In this document: positions 47,296 through 58,980 of the stretch, in pieces
Position numbering within the stretch: the first letter of the stretch is position 1
How the letters are laid out: each line of letters opens with the position of its first letter
From: Sutcliffiella horikoshii
GTDB taxonomy: Bacteria > Bacillota > Bacilli > Bacillales > Bacillaceae_I
Length of the DNA stretch: 64,000 bases
Assembly (NCBI RefSeq): GCF_002157855.1
Contig: NZ_CP020880.1
Location: forward strand, 1,302,001 to 1,366,000
Direction of reading: 5' to 3'
Position numbers and translations under genes: made by a program
Notes under the pieces: generated by a model
Told to the model about the DNA's origin: nothing
Databases searched by the model: none
The model's input: only the letters and a program-made list of their open reading frames with translations

Positions 47296-47330
47296 TTCTT
47301 TGAGGAATAGGAGAAAATTAACAAAAAACA

Positions 47331-47360
47331 AAAAATCTAGCAAAAAAAGCTAGTTTTTTT
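47331..47360 (+). terminator. Terminator of yjaZ
   Basis: CTAGC (47337-47341) and GCTAG (47349-47353) form a short stem with A residues before and a T run after it. Confidence 0.7.
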
Positions 47361-47445
47361 GTTTTTTTTTGTATATAATCAGTTTTTGTAGAAGATTGCT
47401 ACAAGTTTTAATTAAAAAAATTTTTAGTTTATTTTCAAAATAAGC

Positions 47446-47474
47446 TTGAACTTGTAACGGAATTGTAATAATAT
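47446..47474 (+). promoter_or_regulatory. Candidate sigma-A promoter of the app operon
   Basis: TTGAAC, 17 bases, TAATAT. The rest of the 430-base gap before appD is A+T-rich (about 250 bases of leader), with no other feature seen. Confidence 0.45.
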
Positions 47475-47725
47475 ACAAACAGACGATAATTATTTTCCGA
47501 TAATTTAGTTTTTACAGTTAATTTTGAGTAAAAAGACTGAAGATTTTGTAATAAACAGCATGGAAAATCTATAATGGCAATCTTTGAATAGATTAATAGC
47601 TAGTAGTTTTGTAAATTTGTAATATAAAGATTAAGAATTAGTTAAATTTTTCTAGGTTCTCTATATTACATATTTAGACATCATACAGACCATGCATCGA
47701 AAGAAAAAAGGATGGTGAAGGCTAA

Positions 47726-48706
47726 ATGTCAGCTTTATTAGAAGTGAGAAACCTAAAAACTCACTTTTTCAGAAAAAAGCAAGCTATTCCAGCTGTAGAT
47801 GGTGTAGATATCTCCATTAAAAAAGGAGAGACTGTAGCACTCGTTGGAGAATCAGGATCTGGTAAATCTATTACTTCCCTATCTATTATGGGACTTGTTC
47901 CTAGCCCAGGAGGGAAAATCGTTGATGGAGAAATTCTATTCGACGGACAGGATCTTGTGAAACTGACAGAAAACCAATTATGTAAAGTTCGCGGAAATGA
48001 TATTTCCATGATCTTTCAGGAACCAATGACATCATTGAATCCGGTTTTAACAATCGGTGAGCAAATTACAGAAGTATTAATACTTCATCAAAAAATGTCA
48101 AAAACAGCAGCAATGAAAAAAGCGATTGAAATGCTAGAAGTTGTAGGATTTTCAAGAGCGGCTGAAATTGTCAATGATTATCCGCACCGTCTTTCAGGTG
48201 GTATGAGACAAAGGGTAATGATCGCAATGGCGATGAGTTGTAATCCAAAGTTATTAATTGCGGATGAGCCAACAACAGCGCTAGATGTTACCATCCAAGC
48301 TCAAATACTAGATTTAATGAAAGACCTTAGCCATAAATTTGACACTTCCATCTTGTTAATAACGCATGACTTAGGGGTTGTATCAGAAGTAGCTGATAGA
48401 GTAGTAGTTATGTATTGTGGTCAAGTGGTAGAAGAAGCGTCAGTTGACGATTTGTTCGAAGAGCCGCTACACCCATACACAAATGGTTTGATGGGGTCCA
48501 TACCTGATATTGAAGAAGACATTTCTCGACTTCAATCTATCGATGGTAACGTTCCACCGCCAACCAATCTACCACAGGGCTGTCGTTTTGCCCCGCGCTG
48601 TCCAAAAGCATTCGATCGTTGTCACAGCGAAATTCCTGAACTTCTTCAGCGAAGTGGAAATCGCTCCGTTCGATGCTTCTTATACGAAGGCGAGGAGGCG
48701 AAATAA
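47726..48706 (+). CDS. appD: Oligopeptide ABC transporter ATP-binding protein AppD
   Basis: 326 residues. Walker A is GESGSGKS, the signature LSGGMRQR and Walker B LLIADEP. The C-terminal extension carries the Cys motif [15 protein letters not shown] plus a later Cys, which in DppD-type ATPases holds a 4Fe-4S cluster. It powers peptide uptake with AppF. Its stop overlaps the appF start (TAATG). Confidence 0.93.
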   Translation: MSALLEVRNLKTHFFRKKQAIPAVDGVDISIKKGETVALVGESGSGKSITSLSIMGLVPSPGGKIVDGEILFDGQDLVKLTENQLCKVRGNDISMIFQEPMTSLNPVLTIGEQITEVLILHQKMSKTAAMKKAIEMLEVVGFSRAAEIVNDYPHRLSGGMRQRVMIAMAMSCNPKLLIADEPTTALDVTIQAQILDLMKDLSHKFDTSILLITHDLGVVSEVADRVVVMYCGQVVEEASVDDLFEEPLHPYTNGLMGSIPDIEEDISRLQSIDGNVPPPTNLPQGCRFAPRCPKAFDRCHSEIPELLQRSGNRSVRCFLYEGEEAK

Positions 48707-49728
48707 TGACTGCAACCGAGATTAAATCAGAAAAAATTTTAACGGAAACAAGTTCTGATAATATCCTTGAAGTAAGAGGGTTAAAGAAATATTTCCCAAT
48801 TAAAGCAGGGTTATTACAAAGACATGTAGGGGATGTAAAAGCTGTTGATGACCTAAACTTTTACATTAAAAAAGGTGAAACATTAGGCCTTGTTGGTGAA
48901 TCTGGATGTGGAAAATCCACAACAGGAAGAACCATCATCAGACTATACGAACCTACAGAAGGAAACATCATATTCAAGGGAAGAGATATTGCGACAATGA
49001 GTGAAAGCGAACTAAGAAGGACTGTTCGTAAAGATATTCAAATGGTCTTCCAAGACCCGTTCGCTACTCTAAACCCAAGAAAAACTTTAAGATCAATCCT
49101 AAAAGAACCATATAACACGCACAACTTGTTCACTAAAAAAGAGCGAGAAGAAAAAGTGCAGGAACTACTGGCGAAAGTTGGATTAGATCCAAGTTTTATC
49201 AACCGTTACCCACATGAGTTTTCCGGCGGACAACGTCAACGTATCGGGATTGCCAGAGCACTTGCACTAAACCCGGAATTGATTATTGCGGATGAAGCAG
49301 TATCTGCACTGGATGTATCTATACAAGCCCAAATCATTAACCTTATGCAAGACCTTCAGAAAGAAATGGGACTCTCTTACATCTTCATTTCGCATGATTT
49401 AAGTGTAGTTCGTCATATTAGTGACAGGGTCGGCGTAATGTATTTAGGGCGGATGATGGAACTAGCTACCAAGCAAGATTTATATAGTGAACCTCTACAT
49501 CCTTATACGCAAGCATTACTATCTGCTGTACCTTCCACTCGTCGCAAAGGGCAAGTGAAGAGAGAGCGAATCGTTCTGAAGGGTGAATTACCAAGTCCGG
49601 CTAACCCGCCGACTGGTTGTGTATTCCATACGCGCTGCCCGGCAGCAATGGATGTTTGTAAGCAAATTGTTCCTCAATTCAAAGAGGTTAAACCAGATCA
49701 TTTTGTTGCTTGTCACCTATACGAATAG
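48706..49728 (+). CDS. appF: Oligopeptide ABC transporter ATP-binding protein AppF
   Basis: 340 residues from the ATG that shares a base with the appD stop; GAGGAGG is seven bases before it. Walker A is GESGCGKS, signature FSGGQRQR, Walker B LIIADEA (the usual P replaced by A: ADEAVSALD). The C-terminal motif GCVFHTRC plus two further cysteines matches AppD and suggests the Fe-S site. Confidence 0.93.
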   Translation: MTATEIKSEKILTETSSDNILEVRGLKKYFPIKAGLLQRHVGDVKAVDDLNFYIKKGETLGLVGESGCGKSTTGRTIIRLYEPTEGNIIFKGRDIATMSESELRRTVRKDIQMVFQDPFATLNPRKTLRSILKEPYNTHNLFTKKEREEKVQELLAKVGLDPSFINRYPHEFSGGQRQRIGIARALALNPELIIADEAVSALDVSIQAQIINLMQDLQKEMGLSYIFISHDLSVVRHISDRVGVMYLGRMMELATKQDLYSEPLHPYTQALLSAVPSTRRKGQVKRERIVLKGELPSPANPPTGCVFHTRCPAAMDVCKQIVPQFKEVKPDHFVACHLYE

Positions 49729-49836
49729 GTGGCAAGTACATAAAATATATACCCTTTGAAAGGGGGAGATAATCCAACAGTTAACTTTCTTTACCTTTCA
49801 TTTTCAGAACATTAAAAAATTTTAGGGGGAGTAAAC

Positions 49837-51528
49837 GTGAAACAAAAATCATTACTACTTATCGTTTTGACGTTAGTTCTGTCCTTGTTCCTTGCTGCTT
49901 GTAGCGGATCGAACAATGCAGGTACAAACACTAACAACACAAACAATGCACCAGCTGGGGAAAACAATGAAGAGCCGGCTGAAGAAGATGAGGAAGCTAC
50001 AACTGAACCTGTTCAAGGTGGAGATCTTGTAATTGGTTCTACTGGTAGCCCTACAATGTTCAACCCGCTTTACTCTGCAGATACTGCAAGTTCTGCAATT
50101 GAAGGTTTCATTTTTGACGGATTATTAACTAGTGATACTGCTTTTGAAACTCAATTAAACATGGCTGAAAGCTGGGATATCTCTGAAGATGACCTAGTTC
50201 ACACGCTAAAAATCAAAGACGGCATCAAGTTCCACGATGGTGAAACTTTAAATGCTGATGACGTTGTCTTCACTCTAAGCATTCCTTTAAGCGAAGACTA
50301 TGATGGGCCTCGTGCAGGTTACTTCGAAAAAATCGAGTCTGTTGAGAAAGTTGACGACTTAACTGTAAAAGTAACTCTTAACGCTGTAGATCCAACGATC
50401 CACATCGCTTTAGGTTACCCAATCCTTCCTGAGCACGTTTTAGGAGAAGTTCCAGTTGCTGAACTTGGTGAGTACACTGAATTCAACACGAAAAACCCTA
50501 TCGGAGCTGGTCCATTCAAGTTCGAATCTTGGGAAGATGGACAATTTGTTAAAGTTGTAGCAAATGATGACTACTGGAATGGTCGTCCATACTTAGACTC
50601 TTTAACTTACCGTATTATTCCTGATGCAGATGCATTAATGACTGCATTAGCTGCTGGTGATATTCATTACTACACAGTTCCTGCAACAGATATTGCAACT
50701 GTTAAAGAGTGGGAAGCTAACGGTCAATTAAAAGTAGAATCTGGTTTAGCACTATCTTACACTTACCTAGGATATAACCTACGTAACCCATTATTTGAAG
50801 ACAAAAAAGTACGTCAAGCGTTAACTCACGCTCTTGACCGTGAACTAATCGTTGAGTCTGTAATGAACGGTGACGGTGAAGTTGCTGATGTTCCTGAGTC
50901 TCCACTTAGCTGGGCTTATGACGAAGATGTACCTCGCTTTGAGTACGATGTAGAAAAAGCAAAAGCAATGCTTGAAGAAGCTGGATGGACTCCAGGTGCT
51001 GACGGAACTCTTGAAAAAGACGGTCAGAAATTTGAGTTCACTTTAAAAACAAACCAAGGTAACAAAGTTCGTGAAGATATCGCTGTAGTAGTTCAAGAAC
51101 AGTTCGCTGAACTTGGAATCAAAGTTACTCCAGATATCATGGAATGGTCTGCATTCTTGGCTGACATCGATCCTCCAAAATGGAACTTCGATGCTATCAT
51201 CCTAGGATGGGCTCTATCTACAGATCCAGATCCAAGTGGAATCTTCCACTCTAAAGAAATCGAAGAAGGTTTGAACTTTGTTGGATGGTCTAACCCAGAT
51301 GCTGATAAGCTAATGGACGAAGCTAACCTAACAATGGATCGTGACGAGCGTGCAGCTAAGATCCAAGAAATCAACAGAATCATTGCTGAAGAGCAACCAT
51401 ACACTTTCTTATACTATCCAAATGCACACCATGCAATGCCTACTAACCTAGAAGGCACAGAATTCCATGCAAGAGATGAATTCTACAAAATCAATGAGTG
51501 GTGGTTAAACCCGAACACTGAGAACTAA
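49837..51528 (+). CDS. appA: Oligopeptide-binding lipoprotein AppA
   Basis: 563 residues, GTG start with AGGGGGAG eight bases upstream. The lipobox is LAACS (Cys about 22), followed by an Asn/Thr/Glu-rich linker and a family 5 solute-binding domain (VHTLKIKDGIKFHDGETL, GPFKFESWEDG). Codon use looks like that of a highly expressed gene. In B. subtilis the App system takes up tetra- and pentapeptides. Confidence 0.93.
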   Translation: MKQKSLLLIVLTLVLSLFLAACSGSNNAGTNTNNTNNAPAGENNEEPAEEDEEATTEPVQGGDLVIGSTGSPTMFNPLYSADTASSAIEGFIFDGLLTSDTAFETQLNMAESWDISEDDLVHTLKIKDGIKFHDGETLNADDVVFTLSIPLSEDYDGPRAGYFEKIESVEKVDDLTVKVTLNAVDPTIHIALGYPILPEHVLGEVPVAELGEYTEFNTKNPIGAGPFKFESWEDGQFVKVVANDDYWNGRPYLDSLTYRIIPDADALMTALAAGDIHYYTVPATDIATVKEWEANGQLKVESGLALSYTYLGYNLRNPLFEDKKVRQALTHALDRELIVESVMNGDGEVADVPESPLSWAYDEDVPRFEYDVEKAKAMLEEAGWTPGADGTLEKDGQKFEFTLKTNQGNKVREDIAVVVQEQFAELGIKVTPDIMEWSAFLADIDPPKWNFDAIILGWALSTDPDPSGIFHSKEIEEGLNFVGWSNPDADKLMDEANLTMDRDERAAKIQEINRIIAEEQPYTFLYYPNAHHAMPTNLEGTEFHARDEFYKINEWWLNPNTEN

Positions 51529-51546
51529 TTTAACCTCCGTAAAAGG

Positions 51547-51594
51547 TAGAAGAGAGGGAGGGGAGTTTCCCTTCCTTCTTTTTTACTGAAATGA
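51547..51594 (+). terminator. Intercistronic attenuator after appA
   Basis: An imperfect purine/pyrimidine stem (GAAGAGAGGGAGGGGA against TCCCTTCCTTC) followed by TTTTTT. It probably reduces read-through into appBC, giving excess binding protein. The remaining 170 bases to appB show no other feature. Confidence 0.6.
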
Positions 51595-51767
51595 ATTACT
51601 TTGATACTATTTCCACGGAACGGAAGTATACAGTTTGAACCTATCAAACTTGTATTTCTTTAAACTTGAACACTTTACTGTACAACGTCGCAAAATGTAC
51701 AGTATTAAAATAAAAAAACACGTTTACTTCACCTTCCTAAAGTAAAGACAGAAAAGGAGAATCAGCT

Positions 51768-52718
51768 ATGATCTCATATATCATCCGCCGTTCTTTAATG
51801 GCGATTCCCCTATTATTCGGTATTACAGTATTATCCTTTGCCATTATCCAAATGGCACCAGGTGGTCCTACCTCTCTAATGATGGATCCGAATATTAGCA
51901 GTGAAGATATGAAAAAGTATGAAGAGCGATATGGTTTAAATGATCCAATACACGAGCAATATTTTACATGGGTATCAAACATGGCGACAGGGGATTTTGG
52001 TGAGTCATTAATTCGTCGTGGAGTGCCTGTAAGTGAAATGATTATGAACCGCCTGCCTAATACATTATTATTAATGATTGTTTCAACTGTATTGGCAGTA
52101 ATTGTAGCAATTCCGTTTGGAGTTATTTCCGCTAGAAAACAGTACAGTCTTACTGATTATACTGTTACAGTTACATCCTTCCTTGGTCTGGCAACACCTA
52201 ACTTCTGGATAGGTTTAGTTCTTATCATGGTATTTGCTGTCCAACTCCAATGGCTGCCAACCGGTGGGGTGGCAACCTTGAATGCTGAATTCAGTATTCT
52301 TGATCGAATACATCACTTAATATTGCCTGCATTCGTATTAGCAACTGCCGATATGGCAGGTCTAACGAGATATACACGTTCTAGTATGCTAGAGGTGTTA
52401 AAGCAAGATTATATGCGTACAGCAAGAGCAAAAGGATTAAAAGAAAACAAAGTAACATACAAACACGGTTTACGTAATGGATTAATTCCAGTAATTACGA
52501 TATTTGGTTTAATGCTACCCGGTTTCATTGGGGGATCGGTTATTGTTGAAAAGATTTTTGCTTGGCCTGGTATTGGATTGTTATTCTTTGATTCCGCATT
52601 CCAGCGTGACTATCCAGTAATCATGGCACTAACAGTTATCTCAGCGGTCTTTGTAGTTATCGGAAACTTAGTTGCCGATATCCTATATGCAATTTTTGAC
52701 CCGAGAATTGAGTATTAG
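51768..52718 (+). CDS. appB: Oligopeptide ABC transporter permease AppB
   Basis: 316 residues, six helices. N-terminal [23 protein letters not shown] type; coupling loop [16 protein letters not shown]; ends [13 protein letters not shown]. It forms the channel with AppC. Confidence 0.93.
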   Translation: MISYIIRRSLMAIPLLFGITVLSFAIIQMAPGGPTSLMMDPNISSEDMKKYEERYGLNDPIHEQYFTWVSNMATGDFGESLIRRGVPVSEMIMNRLPNTLLLMIVSTVLAVIVAIPFGVISARKQYSLTDYTVTVTSFLGLATPNFWIGLVLIMVFAVQLQWLPTGGVATLNAEFSILDRIHHLILPAFVLATADMAGLTRYTRSSMLEVLKQDYMRTARAKGLKENKVTYKHGLRNGLIPVITIFGLMLPGFIGGSVIVEKIFAWPGIGLLFFDSAFQRDYPVIMALTVISAVFVVIGNLVADILYAIFDPRIEY

Positions 52719-52732
52719 AAGGGGGAACATCG

Positions 52733-53644
52733 ATGCAAACTCAACCATCAACTCAACCAACTAATCAATCGTTAAACCCCAATATTAAGAAAAAACCTGA
52801 TACATTAACGAAAATAACGATTAGTAAATTCATGAAGAATAAACTTGCTGTTATCGGGGCAGTACTTCTCTTCATAGTTATAACATTAGCACTATTTGCA
52901 CCGCTTATTGCTCAGTTTGAACCGCAAAAGCAGAGCTTATTGAACAAATTACAAACTCCAGGAGGAGAACATTGGCTTGGAACGGACAGATACGGTCGTG
53001 ATGTATTTGCACGTATCCTGTTTGGAGCAAGGGTATCACTACTAGTTGGATTTGCGTCTGTAGCAGGTTCCATTACAATTGGAACAGTTATTGGTGCGGT
53101 TGCCGGTTATTTTGGAGGGAAAATTGATGCTGTTCTAATGCGTATCGTAGACGTTATCATTTCCATTCCAACTATTTTCTTGCTAATAACATTGGTTACA
53201 ATCTTCCAACCAGGTGTGGACAAGCTAATCTTGATTTTCGCTTTAACTGGATGGACGTTTACAGCACGTCTTGTGCGTGGAGAGTTCTTATCACTTCGTA
53301 CACGTGAATTCGTTCTTGCTTCCAAGACAATTGGAACAAGAAGTCATACAATCATCTTCTCTCATATCCTACCAAATGCGATGGGACCCATCATCGTATC
53401 TGCAACATTAGGTGTAGGAGGAGTTATCTTGGCAGAATCCGCTTTAAGTTACTTAGGTTTAGGGATTCAACCGCCAACACCAAGTTGGGGGAACATGCTG
53501 CAGGATGCGCAAAACTTTACTATCATGTTAAAACACTGGTGGTATCCGTTATTTCCTGGGTTAATGATTTTAATAACAGTGTTAAGTTTCAACTTTGTTG
53601 GAGATGGATTACGTGATGCACTTGATCCAAAAACACTTGACTAG
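52733..53644 (+). CDS. appC: Oligopeptide ABC transporter permease AppC
   Basis: 303 residues. A cytoplasmic N-terminal tail rich in Gln and Pro is followed by six helices; [16 protein letters not shown] and the ending [15 protein letters not shown] are typical DppC/OppC segments. It lies 14 bases after appB and ends the operon. Confidence 0.93.
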   Translation: MQTQPSTQPTNQSLNPNIKKKPDTLTKITISKFMKNKLAVIGAVLLFIVITLALFAPLIAQFEPQKQSLLNKLQTPGGEHWLGTDRYGRDVFARILFGARVSLLVGFASVAGSITIGTVIGAVAGYFGGKIDAVLMRIVDVIISIPTIFLLITLVTIFQPGVDKLILIFALTGWTFTARLVRGEFLSLRTREFVLASKTIGTRSHTIIFSHILPNAMGPIIVSATLGVGGVILAESALSYLGLGIQPPTPSWGNMLQDAQNFTIMLKHWWYPLFPGLMILITVLSFNFVGDGLRDALDPKTLD

Positions 53645-53676
53645 AAAAGCTGAGAGCCGATCTCGGCTTTTCTTTT
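53645..53676 (+). terminator. Terminator of the app operon
   Basis: AAAAGCTGAGA (53645-53655) pairs with TCTCGGCTTTT (53661-53671), then T-rich sequence. Confidence 0.8.
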
Positions 53677-53758
53677 TGCCTATTTTTTGTTGAACTTGTC
53701 ATTATTTTATGGTCATGTCATAAAATGATAATAATAGTTTGGACAAGGAGACATTATT

Positions 53759-53797
53759 ATGCTCATAAATAGAAAATATTTTGTGAGAGAAGGCTGA
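53759..53797 (+). CDS. Possible 12-residue leader peptide
   Basis: ATG with AAGGAG eight bases upstream encodes MLINRKYFVREG and stops at TGA, which overlaps the next gene's ATG (TGATG). The ribosome site is stronger than that of the following gene, so it may start translation that re-initiates downstream. Confidence 0.4.
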   Translation: MLINRKYFVREG

Positions 53798-54024
53798 TGG
53801 TCAAGGGGATTCTTTTTGTCACCGGGTTTGGAATCTCAGTTGTTGGCGGAATTAGTATAGTGGCATACATGAATTTATTTGCAACAGGATTAAGTTTGAT
53901 GGAGTTCTTATTTTTTCTGCTTTCCAGGCCAGAATGCTATCTTTTACCTATCGGTATGATTCTGGTTGCATTCAGCATCTATTTATCTGGCAACCCAAAT
54001 CCCTCCTTTCGGGACAAAGAGTAG
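53797..54024 (+). CDS. Small membrane protein of unknown function
   Basis: 75 residues with two hydrophobic helices (about 4-27 and 35-63) and a polar tail SGNPNPSFRDKE. Its ribosome site is poor (AGAAGG very close to the ATG); coupling to the upstream short frame would explain this. An imperfect inverted repeat (ATTTTATG/CATAAAAT) lies upstream near 53705-53726. Family not recognised. Confidence 0.6.
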   Translation: MVKGILFVTGFGISVVGGISIVAYMNLFATGLSLMEFLFFLLSRPECYLLPIGMILVAFSIYLSGNPNPSFRDKE

Positions 54025-54123
54025 ACTTATGGAAAATTAATTGGGTATTTTGGAATAATTATGCACTTCACTGTTCATACTGTTGGATAAATAAAAGAGT
54101 AGATGTGAAGTGAGGGGTATGAT

Positions 54124-54873
54124 ATGTTGTATCTTCATGACGTATGGGTAAATTGGTTTGAAGGAGAAGAAAACGGTTATAATGTTTGTCATTTTCATGA
54201 GTGGAGGAAGGACGATAGTGTAGAATTATTGGATCAAGTTCCTCTATTGAAAGTAGATTCTGTTTTGTTTCATTATATTGAAAACGACCTCCAAGAGCTG
54301 CCTTCATCTTTGCTAGAAGATATTTTTCAAAAAAGCTACATTCGCAAAAACCATGAGAGAATTCAACTGGACTACTGCTTTGTTGTTACAGATGGACAAG
54401 GAATATTGGCTGTAGATACGATCGGTTATAATATTCCAATTCGCAAAAGCAGACTGATTCCAAGGCAAGAACAATTAGTATATGATATGGTAGAAAACCA
54501 TGATTATGAAAAGTATTCATTCTCGCCAACTAGCAAATCGCAAAAAGATTATCACATTTTATCCCCATCACCAGAAATAATGAACGGTTTGACTAGAAAA
54601 GAAAGACAGTTGAAGCAACTCCTTTTTATGGCATTGGATCAATTAAGGTCTACTTGCAATGTTGCTGAAATTAGATATTGGTATACAGAATGGAATCCTA
54701 TTCATTATCGAGAAATTCAGTCAATGAGTTTTGAGGAAGTGTGGTCACAATTACTTGAGGAGACAAGGGATGGTTGGTCTGAAAAACATCAGACATTTTG
54801 TGAACATTTGGTAAAAGGTCAGCCGTTTTTTGAGAAGTTGTGGGAGTTGGAGCAACACCCGAAAGTTAATTAA
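54124..54873 (+). CDS. yjbA: YjbA family protein (DUF3603)
   Basis: 249 residues, soluble, rich in Trp, His and acidic residues. The start [20 protein letters not shown] and the mid-segment [20 protein letters not shown] match YjbA of bacilli. No catalytic motif; function unknown. It lies between app and trpS as in B. subtilis. Confidence 0.85.
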   Translation: MLYLHDVWVNWFEGEENGYNVCHFHEWRKDDSVELLDQVPLLKVDSVLFHYIENDLQELPSSLLEDIFQKSYIRKNHERIQLDYCFVVTDGQGILAVDTIGYNIPIRKSRLIPRQEQLVYDMVENHDYEKYSFSPTSKSQKDYHILSPSPEIMNGLTRKERQLKQLLFMALDQLRSTCNVAEIRYWYTEWNPIHYREIQSMSFEEVWSQLLEETRDGWSEKHQTFCEHLVKGQPFFEKLWELEQHPKVN

Positions 54874-54896
54874 CTGTCGAATATTTCCGAGGAAAG

Positions 54897-54934
54897 AAAA
54901 AAGCTGTCAGAGATTTGCACTGACAGCTTTTTTT
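54897..54934. terminator. Bidirectional terminator between yjbA and trpS
   Basis: AAAAAAGCTGTCAG (54897-54910) pairs with CTGACAGCTTTTTT (54920-54933) between convergent genes. Confidence 0.9.
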
Positions 54935-54942
54935 ATTTGTGA

Positions 54943-56113
<1,171 letters not shown>

Positions 56114-56133
56114 TTAAACTTTAAAGGAAATAC

Positions 56134-56374
56134 AAAAAGGCCCATTCATCCCTAAAAAAGGGACGAATGGACCGTGGTACCACCCTTATTATTTCACACA
56201 AAATTGCAGAAATCACTTAACCTTGTAACGTAAGGATACGTCACAGCCTACTAATAGGTTCAGCCATGAAGCTCAGAAGTCCATTCCTAAACGTTAGCTG
56301 TTTGTTCCCACCAACCACAAACTCTCTAAAAAACTAAGCTGTTTAGTACTATTCTCCATCATTGCTTTTAATAA
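56134..56374 (-). ncRNA. T-box leader of trpS (Trp specifier)
   Basis: On the minus strand the T-box reads AAGGGTGGTACCACGG (56174-56189), followed by a terminator stem (CCATTCGTCCCT with AGGGATGAATGG) and a U run at 56134-56138. Upstream is a stem I with GGTTGGTGGGAAC. The specifier is UGG (complement of 56281-56283, in GAATGGAC), the Trp codon. Uncharged tRNA-Trp would stabilise the antiterminator. Confidence 0.92.
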
Positions 56375-56375
56375 A

Positions 56376-56404
56376 TAAATATTCTTTTATTATAACCATT
56401 TCAA
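56376..56404 (-). promoter_or_regulatory. Candidate promoter of the trpS leader
   Basis: On the minus strand TTGAAA (56404-56399), 17 bases, TATTTA (56381-56376). Confidence 0.5.
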
Positions 56405-56413
56405 TGGAAAATA

Positions 56414-56791
56414 TCAACTATTGTAATACATAAATAACGAAATCAACATACAAAGGAACAACAACATGGACGCTGTAAAAATATGCTGTGTGGATAGTGG
56501 TTGTAATAGTTCCGATGGCGGTCTCATTTCATTTCTAATATCTTGCTCTAACTCCTTGTCAGGTTGCGTGGATGCAAAGATTCTCCTGAAACTATAAGTT
56601 ATACCGTCAAAAAAACCTTTTTGGACCACTAGTGTGAATAAAGAAATAAAAATAAAGATACTGGAAATGGTAAAGGATGTATTAATGAAGTTCAGCAAGT
56701 TAATTCCCCCATAATATATCCAACTTGTGCCGAATGTTGCTAAAAGTAAAATTAAGAAAAAGACGAGTGAAGATTTAATGGAAATATTCAT
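56414..56791 (-). CDS. DUF3899-like membrane protein
   Basis: 125 residues with three hydrophobic helices (about 6-25, 30-52 and 103-122) and a polar, charged central loop (ASTQPDKELEQDIRNEMRP). The GFFDGITYSFRR segment is what I associate with DUF3899 of bacilli. The ATG at 56791 has GGAGG close by; a longer open frame is less likely. Function unknown. Confidence 0.7.
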   Translation of the reverse strand: MNISIKSSLVFFLILLLATFGTSWIYYGGINLLNFINTSFTISSIFIFISLFTLVVQKGFFDGITYSFRRIFASTQPDKELEQDIRNEMRPPSELLQPLSTQHIFTASMLLFLCMLISLFMYYNS

Positions 56792-57049
56792 GCTTCCTCC
56801 TACGTACGAAGTGTAAAGTTTAGTCATCTAAATTGTATTGTAATAAAATGAATAGAATAAGACAAATATAAAGAAACTATAAAAGGAATTACTTGTAAAA
56901 GTACAAAGGAAAAATAGTTGTAACAATTGTAATATATTTGCAATATTGAGTGAGTTGATAATGAAATATTCATAGGACTTTAGAACCATTTTTGTAATGA
57001 ATATGCTTGAAAAATCAGTATTCTGTAAAATTAACGTTAAATTTATGAA

Positions 57050-57077
57050 TGCACAATGTTTAGAAAACTTGTATAAT
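57050..57077 (+). promoter_or_regulatory. Candidate promoter of the opp operon
   Basis: TATAAT at 57072-57077 with a weak -35 (TGCACA) 16 bases upstream. The rest of the 56828-57136 gap is A+T-rich; nothing else is recognised in it. Confidence 0.4.
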
Positions 57078-57136
57078 AAAAATCGTTACCTCGAAACACA
57101 ACAATTTTCGACATAATTTTTTAGGGGGTTAAGTAA

Positions 57137-58825
57137 ATGAAAAAGTCAAAATATTTACTTCTTTTAGCGCTTACACTTGTACTTAGTGCTTTCTTAGCTG
57201 CATGTGGCGGCGGAAATTCAGCGCAAAACAATGGAGGACAAGGGGATACTCCACCAGCAGGTGAAGGAGAACCAACAGGTCCACAAGTACTTAACGTAGT
57301 TGATACTGCAGAGATTCCAACAATGGATTCCGTACAAGGTACTGATGCAGTAGCATTCAACGTTATGAACAACGTTTTTGAAGGGCTTTACAGACTTGGA
57401 GAAAATGATGAAGTAGTAGAGGGTGTTGCGAAAAGTCATGAAGTATCCGAAGACGGTCTTACTTATACTTTCACGTTACGTGAAGATTCCGTATGGTCCA
57501 ATGGTGAGCCTGTAACAGCAAATGACTTCGTTTTTGCTTGGCAGCGTGCTGTAGACCCGAACTCTGGTTCTGAGTATGGTCCATATATGATGAACGGAAA
57601 AATCAAAAATGCTACACAAGTTTCTGCTGGTGAATTACCACTGGAAGAGCTTGGAGTTAAAGCAATTGATGAATATACTCTTGAGGTAACACTTGAGCAA
57701 CCAGTTGCTTACTTCGAATCTTTAATGACATTCCCTACGTTCTTCCCACAAAATCAAAAGTTCTTGGAAGAACAAGGTGACCAATATGCATTAGAAGCTG
57801 ACACTCTAATCTACAACGGTCCATTCACTTTAGACAGCTGGGAGCATGAAGTTGGCTGGACAATGAAGAAAAATGCTGACTATTGGGATGCAGAAACAGT
57901 AAAACTTGATGAAATCAACGTTAAAGTTGTTAAAGAAGTTTCTACTGGTGTTAACTTATACACTGCACAACAAATTGATATCTCTCCTGGTTTAACATCT
58001 GACTTTGTAACTCAGTACAAAGAAGATCCAGACTTGATTTCTTACCTAGAGCCTACTATTTTCTGGTTTAAATTTAACCAAACGAAAAACGAAGCTTTAG
58101 CGAATGTTAACATCCGTAAAGCAATTTCTATGGGCTTCAATAAGCAAGACATGGCTGATTATGTATTGAACAACGGTTCTATTCCGGCAAACTACTCTGT
58201 ACCTGTTGAATTTGTTCAACACCCTGAAACAGGAGAAGACTTCCGTGAAAAGAATGGCGATATAAATGCATTTGATGCAGAAAAAGCTAAAGAGCATTGG
58301 CAAAAAGGTTTAGAAGAATTAGGTATGGACGCTGTTACAATTGAAATCCTTGGTGGAGACACTGAAACAGCGAAAACTATGCAAGAATATCTTCAAAACC
58401 AATTGCAAGAAAATCTTCCAGGTTTAACAATCAAGTTGAAAGAAGTACCATTTGCTCAACGTCTAGATTTAGATGCAGCAATGGACTATGACATGCAGCT
58501 TGCTGGATGGGGTCCAGACTATCTTGATGCGATTTCTTTCTCTAATCTTTGGATTACAGATGGTGGAAACAACAAGATGGGTTACTCCAACGAAGAGTAC
58601 GATAAGCTGTTGAACGACGTAATGACAACGTATGCGAACGATCCTGTAAAACGTTTTGAGGCGATGCAAGAAGCAGAAAGAATTCTTCTTGAAGAAGATG
58701 CTGCAATTGCTCCGATTTACCAACGCGGTACAACAAGACTTTGGAAGCCTTACGTTCAAAACGTATACCGTCACAACTTCGGTCCTGACTTCAGCTACAA
58801 ATGGGCTTACATCAGCGGTAAATAA
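57137..58825 (+). CDS. oppA: Oligopeptide-binding lipoprotein OppA
   Basis: 562 residues. The lipobox is LAACG (Cys about 23), then a Gly/Asn/Gln-rich linker and a family 5 binding domain (TFTLREDSVWSNGEPVTANDF, GPFTLDSWEHE). It binds peptides, including signalling peptides in bacilli, for uptake. AGGGGG precedes the ATG. Confidence 0.93.
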   Translation: MKKSKYLLLLALTLVLSAFLAACGGGNSAQNNGGQGDTPPAGEGEPTGPQVLNVVDTAEIPTMDSVQGTDAVAFNVMNNVFEGLYRLGENDEVVEGVAKSHEVSEDGLTYTFTLREDSVWSNGEPVTANDFVFAWQRAVDPNSGSEYGPYMMNGKIKNATQVSAGELPLEELGVKAIDEYTLEVTLEQPVAYFESLMTFPTFFPQNQKFLEEQGDQYALEADTLIYNGPFTLDSWEHEVGWTMKKNADYWDAETVKLDEINVKVVKEVSTGVNLYTAQQIDISPGLTSDFVTQYKEDPDLISYLEPTIFWFKFNQTKNEALANVNIRKAISMGFNKQDMADYVLNNGSIPANYSVPVEFVQHPETGEDFREKNGDINAFDAEKAKEHWQKGLEELGMDAVTIEILGGDTETAKTMQEYLQNQLQENLPGLTIKLKEVPFAQRLDLDAAMDYDMQLAGWGPDYLDAISFSNLWITDGGNNKMGYSNEEYDKLLNDVMTTYANDPVKRFEAMQEAERILLEEDAAIAPIYQRGTTRLWKPYVQNVYRHNFGPDFSYKWAYISGK

Positions 58826-58863
58826 TATTATACTGATATAAAAATAATTCTTTTAAAATAGAG

Positions 58864-58900
58864 AAAAAGAGAGTATATTTGAAACATATACTCTCTTTTT
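58864..58900 (+). terminator. Intercistronic terminator/attenuator after oppA
   Basis: AAAAAGAGAGTATAT (58864-58878) pairs perfectly with 58886-58900, ending in T residues. It likely makes oppA more abundant than oppBCDF. Confidence 0.85.
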
Positions 58901-58980
58901 CCCTGTAAGTAAATTGTCGAATTTTAGGGAAAATTATAAACAATTAGAATTCGGCGCATTATTTTTTAGGAGGTGCAGAG

